Assembly: GCF_016862895.1 (NCBI RefSeq)
Contig: NZ_BONV01000005.1
Location: forward strand, 282,325-346,324
DNA: 64,000 bases
Source of the DNA: Planotetraspora kaengkrachanensis
GTDB taxonomy: Bacteria; Actinomycetota; Actinomycetes; Streptosporangiales; Streptosporangiaceae
Direction: 5' to 3'
The notes under the pieces were generated by a model. That model saw only the letters and a list, made by a program, of their open reading frames with translations, searched no databases and was not told the DNA's origin. This document shows positions 43,524 through 52,386 of this stretch, piece by piece. How positions within the stretch are numbered: the first letter of the stretch is position 1; each line of letters starts with the position of its first letter. Position numbers and translations under genes: made by a program.

Positions 43524-44404
43524 CCGCGACCGTCGCGCCCGAGACGATCGTCCGGCGACCCGCGGCGAGCACCCGCTCTCCCCGGGGCCGGGCGCTGCTC
43601 TACTGGATCGCCAAGCACGCGATCGCCGTCGCCTTGTCGATCATGTTCCTGGGACCGCTGGTCTTCATCGTCCTGACGGCGTTCATGAGCAACCGCCAGG
43701 CGCTCACGTCGCAGTTGTGGCCGGCGACCTGGCACTGGAACAACTTCGCGGACATCTTCGAGAAGGCTCCGCTGCTGACCTGGATCAGCAACACGATCAT
43801 GTATTCGGTGCTCGCCACCGCGTTCATGCTCGTGTCGTCGATCCCCGTGGCGTACGCGCTGGCGAAGTTCCGCTTCCGCGGCAGGAAACTGGCGTTCCTG
43901 CTGGTCATCACAACGATGATGCTGCCTCCGCAGGTCGTCGCCGTGCCCATCTACCTCATCTGGGCGCGCTTCCACCTGACCGGCACGCTGTGGCCGCTGA
44001 TCATCCCGATGCTCCTCGGGGACGCGTTCTCGATCTTCCTGCTCCGCCAGTTCCTGGTGACGATCCCGCGGGAGTACTCCGACGCGGCCAGGGTCGACGG
44101 GTGCGGCGAGTTCCGTACGCTCATCAGGGTGATCCTCCCGATGGCGCGGCCGGCCATCGCCGCGGTGGGCCTGTTCCAGTTCTTCTTCTGCTGGAACGAC
44201 TACTACGGCCCCCTGCTGTACGCGGGAACCGACCAGAGTCACTGGACCCTGTCCCTGGGGCTGGCGGCCTTCAAATCGCAGCACGCCACCCAGTGGAACC
44301 TCACCATGGCCGCGACCATCCTGGCGATGGCCCCCGTGATCGTCGTGTTCTTCTTCGCCCAGAAGGTCTTCATCGAGGGAGTGAAGCTGACGGGCGTCAA
44401 ATAG
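43520..44404 (+). CDS. Sugar ABC transporter permease (MalG-like)
   Basis: This 294-residue CUT1 permease has six hydrophobic helices. The EAA loop is YSDAARVDGCGEFRTLIRVI at about residues 186-205, and the FFFAQKVFIEGVKLTGVK ending is typical. It forms the channel with the MalF-like protein. The start overlaps the upstream stop (ATGA). Downstream, 112 bp separate it from the glycosidase gene, including a hairpin just before the next start. Confidence 0.93.
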   Translation: MTATVAPETIVRRPAASTRSPRGRALLYWIAKHAIAVALSIMFLGPLVFIVLTAFMSNRQALTSQLWPATWHWNNFADIFEKAPLLTWISNTIMYSVLATAFMLVSSIPVAYALAKFRFRGRKLAFLLVITTMMLPPQVVAVPIYLIWARFHLTGTLWPLIIPMLLGDAFSIFLLRQFLVTIPREYSDAARVDGCGEFRTLIRVILPMARPAIAAVGLFQFFFCWNDYYGPLLYAGTDQSHWTLSLGLAAFKSQHATQWNLTMAATILAMAPVIVVFFFAQKVFIEGVKLTGVK

Positions 44405-44464
44405 GTCCGCGAGCGGGCCCGCGAACAGGTCCGCAGCCACACATCGTCACACGTCTCGAATCCT

Positions 44465-44516
44465 GGAAGGAGGATGGCGTCCCGGCCGGCTACGAGGCCG
44501 GGGCGCCAGACACCAT
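44465..44516 (+). promoter_or_regulatory. Strong Shine-Dalgarno separated from the GH4 start by a hairpin
   Basis: GGAAGGAGG (44465-44473) lies 43 nt before the ATG at 44517, too far for normal use. Between them a 12-bp stem (44476-44487 with 44496-44507, one G-U pair, 8-nt loop) would bring it to an effective 11 nt from the ATG if folded. No other ribosome-binding site precedes the gene. The alternative ATG at 44474 opens a different frame. Confidence 0.55.
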
Positions 44517-45779
44517 ATGAAACTCGCCGTTGTCGGGGGCGGTTCCACCTACACACCGGAACTGATCGACGGTTTCGCCCGCCTGCGCGACGAACTGCCC
44601 CTGTCGGAGATCACCCTGGTCGACCCCGATGAGCGCCGCCTGGAGCTCGTCGGCGGGATGGCCAGGCGCATGCTGGCCCGCGCGGGCCACCCGGCCAAGG
44701 TGAGCACGACCACCGTGGTCGAGGAGGGCGTCGCGGGCGCGGGAGCCGTCCTGCTCCAGCTGCGCGTCGGCGGCCAGGCCGCCAGGAACGTGGACGAGAC
44801 GCTCCCGCTCGAGTGCGGCTGCATCGGGCAGGAGACCACGGGCGCGGGCGGGCTGGCCAAGGCCCTGCGTACCGTCCCCATCGTGCTCGACATCGCCGAG
44901 AAGGTGCGTCAGCACGCGCCCGGCGCCTGGATCGTGGACTTCACCAACCCCGTCGGCATCGTGACCAAGGCGCTGCTCGACGCCGGTCACCGCGCCATCG
45001 GCCTGTGCAACGTGGCGATCGGCTTCCAGCGCCGCTTCGCCGCCGGTCTGGGCGTCACCCCCGACCGGATCTCCCTCGGCCACGTCGGGCTCAACCATCT
45101 CACCTGGGAGCGCTCGGTCGAGCTCGACGGCGTCGACGTGCTGCCGAGGATCCTCGACGAACACGGCGAGGAGATCGCCGGCAGCGTCGGCCTGCCGGTC
45201 GAGCTGCTCCGCCACCTGGGCGTCATCCCGTCCTACTACCTCAGGTACTTCTACGAGCACGACCTCGTCGTCGAAGAGCAGCGCACCAAGCCGACCAGGG
45301 CCGCCGAGGTCGCCGCCATGGAGGCCACCCTCCTGGACATGTACGGCGACCCGACCGTCGACACCAAGCCCGAGCTGCTGGAGAAGCGGGGCGGCGCCTT
45401 CTACTCCGAGGCGGCGGTCGCGCTGATCGCCTCCCTGGTCAACGACCGCGGGGACGTCCAGGTGGTGAACACCCGCAACGACGGGACGCTGCCGTTCCTC
45501 GACGACGACGCCGTCATCGAGGTGCCCGCCACCATCGGCGCGCACGGAGCCACGCCGCTGCCCGTCGCTCCGGTCGAGCCGCTCTACCGCGGCCTGATCG
45601 GCCACGTCTCGGCGTACGAGACGCTGGCCATCGACGCGGCCGTCCGGGGCGGCGAGGAGCTGGTGAAGGACGCCCTGCTGTGCCACCCGCTGATCGGCCA
45701 GGCCTCGCTGTCGGGCGACCTCGCGCGGCGCCTGATCGACGCCAACCGCGCGTTCCTGCCCTGGGCGGAGTCCCGGTGA
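44517..45779 (+). CDS. Family 4 glycoside hydrolase (6-phospho-beta-glucosidase-like)
   Basis: This 420-residue GH4 enzyme uses NAD+ and a divalent metal and cleaves by a redox-elimination route. The N-terminal Rossmann motif is VVGGGSTYTPELIDGF. The metal ligands are Cys164 (LCN) and His194 (GLNHLTW), matching the family's Cys/His pair. Other family segments are GQETTGAGGLAKALRT and VNTRNDGTLPFLDDDAV. GH4 members of this branch usually act on 6-phospho-beta-glucosides, but no PTS genes are visible here, so the true substrate may be unphosphorylated or phosphorylated by the kinase encoded next. Its last bases overlap that kinase gene (GTGA). Confidence 0.9.
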   Translation: MKLAVVGGGSTYTPELIDGFARLRDELPLSEITLVDPDERRLELVGGMARRMLARAGHPAKVSTTTVVEEGVAGAGAVLLQLRVGGQAARNVDETLPLECGCIGQETTGAGGLAKALRTVPIVLDIAEKVRQHAPGAWIVDFTNPVGIVTKALLDAGHRAIGLCNVAIGFQRRFAAGLGVTPDRISLGHVGLNHLTWERSVELDGVDVLPRILDEHGEEIAGSVGLPVELLRHLGVIPSYYLRYFYEHDLVVEEQRTKPTRAAEVAAMEATLLDMYGDPTVDTKPELLEKRGGAFYSEAAVALIASLVNDRGDVQVVNTRNDGTLPFLDDDAVIEVPATIGAHGATPLPVAPVEPLYRGLIGHVSAYETLAIDAAVRGGEELVKDALLCHPLIGQASLSGDLARRLIDANRAFLPWAESR

Positions 45780-46840
45780 CCCCTACCGAGGGCACCGCCG
45801 GAGCCTCGGATCAGCGGCTCCGCACGATCCTCGCGGTCGACGGAGGCAACAGCAAGACCGACGTGGCCCTGGTCCGCGAGGACGGCGCCGTGCTCGCGAC
45901 CGGCCGCGGCGCGGCCTTCATCCCGCAGAGCGCGGGCGTCGCGGCCGCCATCGATGTGGTGGGCGACACCGTACGGCAGGCACTCAGGAACGCCGGGACT
46001 CCCGCCGATCCGCCGTACGCCGACCACATCGCGGCCTACGTCGCGGGAGCCGACCTGCCGATCGAGGAGGAGCGGCTCCGCGACGAGCTGCTGGCCCGGG
46101 GGTACGGCAGGGACGCGGTCGTCGGCAACGACACCTTCGCCCTGCTGCGAGCCGGAGCCGCCACGGCCTGGGGCGTGGCCGTGGTGTGCGGTGCGGGGAT
46201 CAACGCCGTGGGCGTGTCCCCCTCCGGCGGCGTCGCCCGGTTCCCCGCGCTCGGCCGCCTCAGCGGCGACTGGGGCGGCGGCTTCGGGCTCGGCGAGGAG
46301 GCCCTGTGGCATGCCGTGCGCGCCGAGGACGGCCGTGGACCCGCCACGGTCCTGACCGACGTCGTGCGCAGGTGTTTCGGCACGGCCACGGTCGAGCAGG
46401 CCGTCGTGGGGCTGCACTTCGGCGACTTGCCGATCGCACGGCTGCACGCTCTGGTGCCGCCCCTGCTCGCGGCGGCCCGTCACGACGCGGTCGCGCGGTC
46501 CCTGGTGGAGCGGCTGGCCGACGAGATCGCCGTGCTCGGGGTGGTCGCGATGCGGCGGCTCGACCTCCTCGGCGGGCCGTGTGAGGTCGTGCTCGGCGGC
46601 GGCGTCCTGACGGCGGGCGACGAGCTGCTGATGTCGCTCATCGCGCGGCGCTACGCCGAGCAGGCGCCCCACGCCCGCCTCGTCGTCGCGGACGTGCCGC
46701 CCATCGTCGGAGCGGCGTTGCTGGGCCTCGACCGGCTGGGCGCCTCCGCCGAGGCGCGGGAGCGGGTGCGCGAGTACTTCCTCGGCTCGGCGCGGGAGGA
46801 CGAGGAGATCGGCCCGCCCGTGCCCGCTCAGGCGGGCTGA
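45776..46840 (+). CDS. BadF/BadG-type sugar kinase (N-acetylglucosamine kinase-like)
   Basis: This 354-residue ASKHA-fold kinase has the phosphate-1 loop LAVDGGNSKTDVALV at about residues 19-33. Phosphate-2 is in VAVVCGAGINAVGV, with the segment SGDWGGGFGLGEEAL and the adenosine motif VVLGGGVLTAG. It resembles eukaryote-like N-acetylglucosamine kinases. With the ABC importer and GH4 gene it suggests uptake and phosphorylation of an amino sugar or glucoside. The GTG start at 45776 overlaps the GH4 stop, so it is translationally coupled. It ends the operon and converges with the Lrp-type regulator gene. Confidence 0.88.
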   Translation: MTPTEGTAGASDQRLRTILAVDGGNSKTDVALVREDGAVLATGRGAAFIPQSAGVAAAIDVVGDTVRQALRNAGTPADPPYADHIAAYVAGADLPIEEERLRDELLARGYGRDAVVGNDTFALLRAGAATAWGVAVVCGAGINAVGVSPSGGVARFPALGRLSGDWGGGFGLGEEALWHAVRAEDGRGPATVLTDVVRRCFGTATVEQAVVGLHFGDLPIARLHALVPPLLAAARHDAVARSLVERLADEIAVLGVVAMRRLDLLGGPCEVVLGGGVLTAGDELLMSLIARRYAEQAPHARLVVADVPPIVGAALLGLDRLGASAEARERVREYFLGSAREDEEIGPPVPAQAG

Positions 46841-46865
46841 AGATCCGGCGGGGGCGCCGCGCGGC

Positions 46866-47339
46866 TCAGCGCTCGGCGTCCCCGTCGTCCACGCCGGCGT
46901 CCGTGCCCGGCGAACGGTAGTCGTAGGGGGTGCTGAGAACGACCGTGGTGCGCGTGCTGACGTTGGCCGAAGCCCTGATCTGCTGCAGCAACTCCTCGAG
47001 CGCGAGCGGCGAGGCCACGCGGACCTTGAGGATGTAGCTCTCCTCGCCCGCCACGCTGTGGCACGCCTCGATGGCGTCGAGATGACTGAGCCGCTCCGGC
47101 GCGTCGTCCGGCGCGGCGGGGTCGTTCGGCTTGATCGATACGAACGCCGTCAGGGGAAGGCCGATCTCGTCGTAGTTCACCAGGGCCCGGTAGCCGTGGA
47201 TCACTCCGCGCTTCTCCAGCCTGCGGACCCGCTGGTGCACGGCCGAGACCGACAGCCCGGTCTCCTTGGCCAGATCGGTGAAGCTCATCCGGCCGTCCGT
47301 CGCCAGCAGCGTCACGATTCGGCGATCGATCTCTTCCAC
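46866..47339 (-). CDS. Lrp/AsnC-family transcriptional regulator
   Basis: This 157-residue Lrp/AsnC protein opens VEEIDRRIVTLLATDGRM. Its helix-turn-helix is KETGLSVSAVHQRVRRLEKRGVI, followed by the RAM ligand-binding domain (CHSVAGEESYILKVRVASPLALEELL). Such regulators sense amino acids or related metabolites as octamers. The GTG at 47339 gives the family length; it is preceded only by GCAGGGG directly abutting it. It is divergent from the alpha/beta hydrolase gene. The C-terminal tail is acidic. Confidence 0.88.
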   Translation of the reverse strand: MEEIDRRIVTLLATDGRMSFTDLAKETGLSVSAVHQRVRRLEKRGVIHGYRALVNYDEIGLPLTAFVSIKPNDPAAPDDAPERLSHLDAIEACHSVAGEESYILKVRVASPLALEELLQQIRASANVSTRTTVVLSTPYDYRSPGTDAGVDDGDAER

Positions 47340-47503
47340 CCCTGCAACGGTAGTGCCGCGGAAACCACGCCGTGTCCGTAAGTGGTCACGGCATGATTCC
47401 ATCCCAACCCGTGGAATACGGATGAACAGGGATGAATACGGGTTGACGCTGACAGTGAACCCGGAAGCACCGCGAACCCGGCGGGATGCATGATTGCCGG
47501 GTG

Positions 47504-48181
47504 ATGATGACGAACGTCGCCGATGTGAACGGGATCCGCCTCGCGTACGGCACGGCGGGCGACCACGGGGCGCCGCCGGTGGTGCTCCTACACGGGCGCG
47601 GGTTCGACCACACCGACTGGGAGGCCGTCGCCGGCGGCCTCGCCGGGGCGTGGCGGGTCCTCGCACCCGACCTGCGCGGCCACGGACGCAGCGAATGGCC
47701 GGGCTCCTACCGGCTGGAGGCGATGCGCGACGACGTCATCGGCCTGCTCGAGGGGCTGGGGACACCGGCGACCCTGATCGGCCACTCCCTGGGCGGCCTG
47801 GTCGCCTGCCTGGTCGCGCAGGAGCGCCCCGCGATGGTCGGCCGCCTGATCCTCGAGGACGTGCCCGCCCCGTGGCCCGCGGGCGTCCAGGTTCCCGAGC
47901 GACCCGAGGGGGCCCTGCCGTACGACTGGGAGATGGTGGAGCAGACCACCCGGCAGCGGCGCGATCCCGACCCGGCCTGGCTGGACGGCCTCGCCGCGAT
48001 CACCGCGCCGACGCTGGCCCTGGCCGGAGGCCCGGCGAGCCACATCCCGCAAACCGACGTGACAGAGCTGGCCGCGCGGATCCCCGGCGCCAGGCTCGTC
48101 ACCGTCGGCGGCGGGCACGAGATCCACGGCAACCGGCCAGAGGAGTTCCTCGCGGCCGTCACCGCCTTCCTGAGCAGCTGA
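47504..48181 (+). CDS. Alpha/beta-hydrolase
   Basis: This 225-residue hydrolase has the oxyanion motif VVLLHGRGFDHTDW and the nucleophile elbow IGHSLGG (Ser95). An acid is likely near LALAGGPASHIPQTD, and the catalytic His is in VGGGHEIHGNRPEEF. The short cap domain and DLRGHGRSEWPG segment resemble small carboxylesterases or haloperoxidase-like hydrolases. The substrate is unknown. Two adjacent ATG codons (47504 and 47507) or the GTG at 47501 could start translation. It converges with the acyl-CoA dehydrogenase gene. Confidence 0.85.
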   Translation: MMTNVADVNGIRLAYGTAGDHGAPPVVLLHGRGFDHTDWEAVAGGLAGAWRVLAPDLRGHGRSEWPGSYRLEAMRDDVIGLLEGLGTPATLIGHSLGGLVACLVAQERPAMVGRLILEDVPAPWPAGVQVPERPEGALPYDWEMVEQTTRQRRDPDPAWLDGLAAITAPTLALAGGPASHIPQTDVTELAARIPGARLVTVGGGHEIHGNRPEEFLAAVTAFLSS

Positions 48182-48217
48182 GCCCCCTGGGCGCCCGATA
48201 GGCGCCCGAGGCGCCTC

Positions 48218-49369
48218 TCAGGCGTCGCCCCGGGCGACCGCCCGGCTGATCACCAGTCGCTGGATCTGGTTGGTCCCCTCGACGATCTGCAGGACCTTGG
48301 CCTCCCGCATGTGCCGCTCGACCGGGAAGTCCTCGACGTACCCGTAGCCGCCGAGCACCTGGACCGCGTCCGTGGTGACCTTCATGCACATGTCGGTGGC
48401 GTACAGCTTCGCCATCGCCGCCCGCGTGCCGTACGGACGGCCCGCGTCGCGCAGCCGCGCCGCCTCCAGGTACAGGGACCGCGCCGCGGCGATCGAGGTG
48501 GCCATGTCCGCCAGCATGAAGCCGAGGCCCTGGAAGTCCACCAGGCGGGAACCGAACTGGCGGCGTTCGCGCGCGTAGCCGGAGGCGGCGTCGAAGGCGG
48601 CCTGGGCCACGCCGACCGCGCACGCCGCGATGCCGAGCCGCCCGCCGTCCAGCGCGGCCAGGGCGATGCGGAACCCCTGCCCGGGCGAGCCGATCAGGGA
48701 CTCCGGCGGGAGCCGCACGCCGTCGAACCGCACCTGGGCGGTCGGGGAGGACCGCATGCCCATCTTCCGCTCGGGGACGCCGTAGGACAGCCCGTCGAGA
48801 CCCGCGGGGACGTGGAAGCAGGACACGCCCCTCGCGCCCTCCCCTGACGTCCGCGCCATCAGCGTGTAGAAGTCCGCCACTCCGCCGTGGGTGATCCACG
48901 CCTTGACCCCGTCGACCAGGTATCCGTCGGCGTCCTGCTCCGCGCGGGTGGTCAGCGCGGCAGCGTCCGACCCCGACTGGGGCTCCGACAGGCAGTAGGC
49001 CCCCAGCAGCTCCCCGCCGATCAGCGAGGGCATCAGCTCCGCCCGCTGCCCGGCGCCGCCGTACGCCGACACGGGGAAGCACGACAGCGTGTGCACGGAG
49101 ACGCCCAGCCCCACGGCCAGCCAGGCTCCGGCCAGTTCCTCGATCACCTGGAGGTACACCTCGTACGGCTGGGCTCCCCCGCCGTACTCCTCGGCGTACG
49201 GCAGGCCGAGCAGTCCGGCCGACCCCAGCAGGGTGAACAGGTCACGAGGGAACCGGCCCGCCGCCTCATCGGCCGCAGCTCGCGGCGCGACCTCCTTGGC
49301 GGCCAGCTCACGAACGAGATCGAGCAGGTCGTGGGCCTCGGGCGTGGGCAGAATACGGTCGACGCTCAT
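48218..49369 (-). CDS. Acyl-CoA dehydrogenase
   Basis: This 383-residue flavoenzyme has the N-terminal helical domain, the middle strand with CLSEPQSGSDAAALTTRAEQ, and the C-terminal FAD-binding helices (LGGYGYVEDFPVERHMREAK). The catalytic base is Glu364 in IVEGTNQIQRL, as in short- and medium-chain dehydrogenases. It introduces a trans-2 double bond in an acyl-CoA; chain length is not evident. No other fatty-acid gene adjoins it. A Rho-independent terminator for the M24 peptidase gene lies just upstream. Confidence 0.93.
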   Translation of the reverse strand: MSVDRILPTPEAHDLLDLVRELAAKEVAPRAAADEAAGRFPRDLFTLLGSAGLLGLPYAEEYGGGAQPYEVYLQVIEELAGAWLAVGLGVSVHTLSCFPVSAYGGAGQRAELMPSLIGGELLGAYCLSEPQSGSDAAALTTRAEQDADGYLVDGVKAWITHGGVADFYTLMARTSGEGARGVSCFHVPAGLDGLSYGVPERKMGMRSSPTAQVRFDGVRLPPESLIGSPGQGFRIALAALDGGRLGIAACAVGVAQAAFDAASGYARERRQFGSRLVDFQGLGFMLADMATSIAAARSLYLEAARLRDAGRPYGTRAAMAKLYATDMCMKVTTDAVQVLGGYGYVEDFPVERHMREAKVLQIVEGTNQIQRLVISRAVARGDA

Positions 49370-49424
49370 CGCAATGCTCTCCTACCCGGTGGGGTACGGC
49401 TGTCGCAGAACAGGTCGAAAACAA

Positions 49425-49451
49425 AGGGCGGCCGGGATCGCCGGCCGCCCT
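49425..49451 (-). terminator. Intrinsic terminator after the M24 peptidase gene
   Basis: An 11-bp perfect stem (49425-49435 with 49441-49451) has a 5-nt loop. On the minus strand it is followed by TTTGTTTTCG. It lies 64 bp past the M24 peptidase stop and 56 bp before the acyl-CoA dehydrogenase start, so it should insulate the two genes. Confidence 0.85.
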
Positions 49452-49514
49452 GATTGTTACACCTTGCCGCACCCGTTGGACAGACCTGTCATACGAGCAT
49501 CACGCGGGAGAACT

Positions 49515-50630
49515 TCAGACGATCACGAGTTCCCTGGTCGTGTTGTTCAGCAGCCGCCCCTCCGTCTCGCCGCAGATGACGATGTCCTCGATCCGCGCCC
49601 CGTGGCGGCCGGGCAGGTAGATGCCCGGCTCGACGGAGAACGCGAATCCCGGCTCGATGAGCTCGGTGTTGCCGGAGACGATGTAGGGCTCCTCGTGGGT
49701 CTCCAGGCCGATCCCGTGGCCGGTCCGGTGGATGAAGCGGTCGCCGAAGCCGGCCTCCTCGATCACCTCGCGCGCGGCCGCGTCGACGGACTCGCACGTG
49801 ACGCCCGGCCGCACATGGGCGCATGCCGCCTCCTGCGCGCGCTTGAGCACCGCGTAGTAGGCGACGAACTCGGCGGGCGCCTCGCCCACGCAGTAGACCC
49901 GGGTCGAGTCGGAGCAGTACCCGCTCGGCATCATTCCGCCGATGTCGACGACCACGGGCTCGCCCGCCTGGATGACCCGGTCGGACAGCTCGTGGTGGGG
50001 GCTCGCGCCGTTCGGCCCGGAGCCGACGATCACGAAGTCGACGCGCTCGTGACCCGCGGCGATGATGGCCTCCGCGATGTCCTTGCCGACCTCACGCTCG
50101 GTGCGGCCCGCCTTGAGGAAGCCCGGGACCAGATTGTGCACAGAGTCGATCGCCGCTCCCGCCTCGGCGAGCGCGGCCGCCTCCGCGGGGGACTTGCGCA
50201 TGCGCAGCTCGCGCAGCACGCTCCCGGCCAGCCTCTGCTCGGCGCCGGGCATCGCGTCGCGGAACCTCAGCGACTGCATCGCCCACATCCGGTCCGCCAG
50301 TCCGACCGAGGAGACCGCGCCCAGCCGGGCGGCCACCTGGGCGTACGGATCATCGGTCTCGTCCCACGGGACGAACTCGATCCCGAGCCGCGCCGCGGGC
50401 GAGTGCTCGGCGGCCGCGAGCTCCAGGCGGGGGACCATGAGGAAGGGCTCCCCGGAGGCGGGAACGGCGAGGCAGGTCAGCCGCTCCAGCGGCATCGCCT
50501 CATATCCGGTCACGTAGCGCAGGTCGGGACCGGGCGTCAGCAGCAGCGCGCCGAGCCCGGAGCGCTCGGTGGCCTCGCGGACCTCGGCCAGGCGGGTCAC
50601 GGGATACAGGTCAGTGGGCATCGTTGTCAC
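49515..50630 (-). CDS. M24-family Xaa-Pro dipeptidase/aminopeptidase
   Basis: This 371-residue M24 metallopeptidase has a creatinase-like N-terminal domain and a pita-bread catalytic domain. The metal ligands are visible: two Asp in VVVDIGGMMPSGYCSDSTRV, His in RTGHGIGLETHEEP, Glu in FAFSVEPGIYLPGRHG and Glu in RIEDIVICGE. It removes residues next to proline or splits X-Pro dipeptides in the cytoplasm. It is divergent from the SpoIIE phosphatase gene across a 293-bp gap. Confidence 0.92.
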   Translation of the reverse strand: MTTMPTDLYPVTRLAEVREATERSGLGALLLTPGPDLRYVTGYEAMPLERLTCLAVPASGEPFLMVPRLELAAAEHSPAARLGIEFVPWDETDDPYAQVAARLGAVSSVGLADRMWAMQSLRFRDAMPGAEQRLAGSVLRELRMRKSPAEAAALAEAGAAIDSVHNLVPGFLKAGRTEREVGKDIAEAIIAAGHERVDFVIVGSGPNGASPHHELSDRVIQAGEPVVVDIGGMMPSGYCSDSTRVYCVGEAPAEFVAYYAVLKRAQEAACAHVRPGVTCESVDAAAREVIEEAGFGDRFIHRTGHGIGLETHEEPYIVSGNTELIEPGFAFSVEPGIYLPGRHGARIEDIVICGETEGRLLNNTTRELVIV

Positions 50631-50846
50631 GGGCCCAATCTAACGAGCCGGAGAGGGCCCCCGGGTCTCCCGGGTCGGCGGAGCGACAGGCCACCGCCTA
50701 CAGCGGGCACCGGGTCCGCTCGGCCGGCGCGCTTCCGGCGCCCCATGGCTCTTCTCCTACCGCGTAGAAAAAAACCTCACCCGAGCGGTCGCACGTACTG
50801 CTACGCTCCGCGCTAGGACGCTTACTGTCCGCATCCAGAATGTCCC

Positions 50847-50905
50847 TAATTAGCACGTTAATCAGCACCGTGATCAGCACTTTTGATCAGAATTATTGAT
50901 TAGCA
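50847..50905. repeat. Five-copy 12-13-bp array (TAATCAGCAC-like) before the phosphatase gene
   Basis: Five related 9-10-mers start at 50847 (TAATTAGCAC), 50859 (TAATCAGCAC), 50871 (TGATCAGCAC), 50884 (TGATCAGAA) and 50897 (TGATTAGCA). They lie at steps of 12, 12, 13 and 13 bp, all in the same orientation. The array ends 18 bp before the start codon, in the most AT-rich patch of the neighbourhood. It looks like a cooperative regulator-binding array. Confidence 0.7.
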
Positions 50906-50923
50906 TTTTCGAGAGCGAGTCAC

Positions 50924-52345
50924 ATGGTCGGCGTAGCGGGCGGCCCACAGCCGCCCCTCCCTCCCGCGGACGGCCGCGACACCGGCGCCCTGCCCTGCGC
51001 CGCACTCGACAGCGCCATCGGCGACGTCATGAACGGCCTGGCGGACGGGAGGGCGGACGGGAGGATCGACGGCTTCGGCGACGCGCCCGAGCCGCCTCGT
51101 TCCCCGCGGCGGGCCGACCGTCCGGCCGTGCCCTCTTCCGTGCCCCCTTCCGTGCCCCCTTCCGTGCCCCCTTCCGTGCCGCCTCCCGCGGCGCCCTCTC
51201 CCGAGCAGCTCGCGCACGCCCAGCGGCTGGGCGGCATCGGCTGGAGCCAGTGGGACCTCGTCACGGGTGAGACCTCCTGGTCCGAGCACATGTACGCGAT
51301 CTTCGGAAGGAACACGGCACAGGGCCCCGTCCGCCTCGACGACCTGCCCGCGCTGGCCGAGCCCGCCGACCGGCCGGCCCTCGCCGGCGTGGTCTCCCGG
51401 GTCGTCGACCGGGTCGACGACCCAGGCGCCGGGAGCGGCGAACCCGTCCACGCGGAGTTCCGCGTCCGGGGCGACGACGGCGTCCGGAACCTGCGGGTGG
51501 TCCTCGAACCCGCGGCCACGATGGTCCACGGCGTCATCCAGGACATCACCGCGCGGCGCGAGGCCGAGCGGATCGTGGCCGAGTCCCAGCGGCAGTTGCT
51601 CGAGGTGCGTGAGCTGGCCGAGGAGGAGCGCCACGTGACGCTGGCGCTGCGCGACGCGATCCTCCCCCAGCCCGGCGCGTCCATCTCCCTGCCCTACGCG
51701 CGGATCTCGGTGCGCTACGTCCCCGCCGAGAAGTCGGCGAGCCTCGGCGGCGACTGGTACGAGGCCGCCCCGCTGCCCGGCGGGCGGATGTTCCTCGCGG
51801 TGGGCGACGTCTCCGGCCACGGGCTGCCCGCCATGGCGGAGATGGCCCAGCTGCGGCACGCGCTGGTCGGGCTGACCATGACCACCGCCTCGCCCGATCT
51901 GCTGCTCGCGTGGCTCAACGCGCTCGTGCTGAACCGGCTCGACGACACCACGGCCACCGTGGTCTGCGGCTACTTCGACCCGCCGACCCGGCTGTTCACC
52001 TGGGCCCAGGCCGGCCACCTCGCCCCCATCCTCGTACGGCACGGCGTCGCCGAGCAGCTCACGCCGCCGCACGGAGTCGTCCTCGGGGCCGTCTCCGGCC
52101 AGCCGTACGGCGTGGCGGAGATCCGGCTGGAACCGGGCGACCTGCTGCTGATGTTCACCGACGGCCTGATCGAGCGGCGTTCGCGCGACATCAGCGAAGG
52201 GCTCGCCCTGACCCTCAAGGCGGCCGGGGCGATCGCCCGGCACGGCGACGGCCTCGACGCCGGCCTCGACGGCCTGATCGAGGAGATCGGCGGCCCCAAC
52301 CCGGAGGACGACACGTGCCTCCTCGCCGTCGACGTCCTCGAGTAG
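50924..52345 (+). CDS. PAS-SpoIIE (PP2C) serine/threonine phosphatase
   Basis: This 473-residue protein has a disordered N-terminus (about 1-95) with SVPPSVPPSVPPSVPP, encoded by a 12-bp repeat at 51128-51187. A PAS-like sensor (GIGWSQWDLVTGETSWSEHMYAIFG) lies at about 100-225. A C-terminal SpoIIE/PP2C phosphatase domain follows with SLGGDWYEA, LAVGDVSGHGLPA and LLMFTDGLIERR metal-binding segments. Such proteins dephosphorylate anti-anti-sigma factors to switch stress sigma factors on. No kinase or sigma gene adjoins it. The 12-13-bp array just upstream is its likely control region. Confidence 0.9.
   Translation: MVGVAGGPQPPLPPADGRDTGALPCAALDSAIGDVMNGLADGRADGRIDGFGDAPEPPRSPRRADRPAVPSSVPPSVPPSVPPSVPPPAAPSPEQLAHAQRLGGIGWSQWDLVTGETSWSEHMYAIFGRNTAQGPVRLDDLPALAEPADRPALAGVVSRVVDRVDDPGAGSGEPVHAEFRVRGDDGVRNLRVVLEPAATMVHGVIQDITARREAERIVAESQRQLLEVRELAEEERHVTLALRDAILPQPGASISLPYARISVRYVPAEKSASLGGDWYEAAPLPGGRMFLAVGDVSGHGLPAMAEMAQLRHALVGLTMTTASPDLLLAWLNALVLNRLDDTTATVVCGYFDPPTRLFTWAQAGHLAPILVRHGVAEQLTPPHGVVLGAVSGQPYGVAEIRLEPGDLLLMFTDGLIERRSRDISEGLALTLKAAGAIARHGDGLDAGLDGLIEEIGGPNPEDDTCLLAVDVLE
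51128..51187 (+). repeat. In-frame 12-bp tandem repeat in the phosphatase gene
   Basis: Five copies of GTGCCCCCTTCC (the first and last slightly changed) encode VPPS units. The unit is a multiple of three, so copy-number change would keep the frame and only lengthen the linker. Confidence 0.85.
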
Positions 52346-52386
52346 ATCGCGGGCGCGGGGCGTGACGGAGGCGTGACAATGGACGG

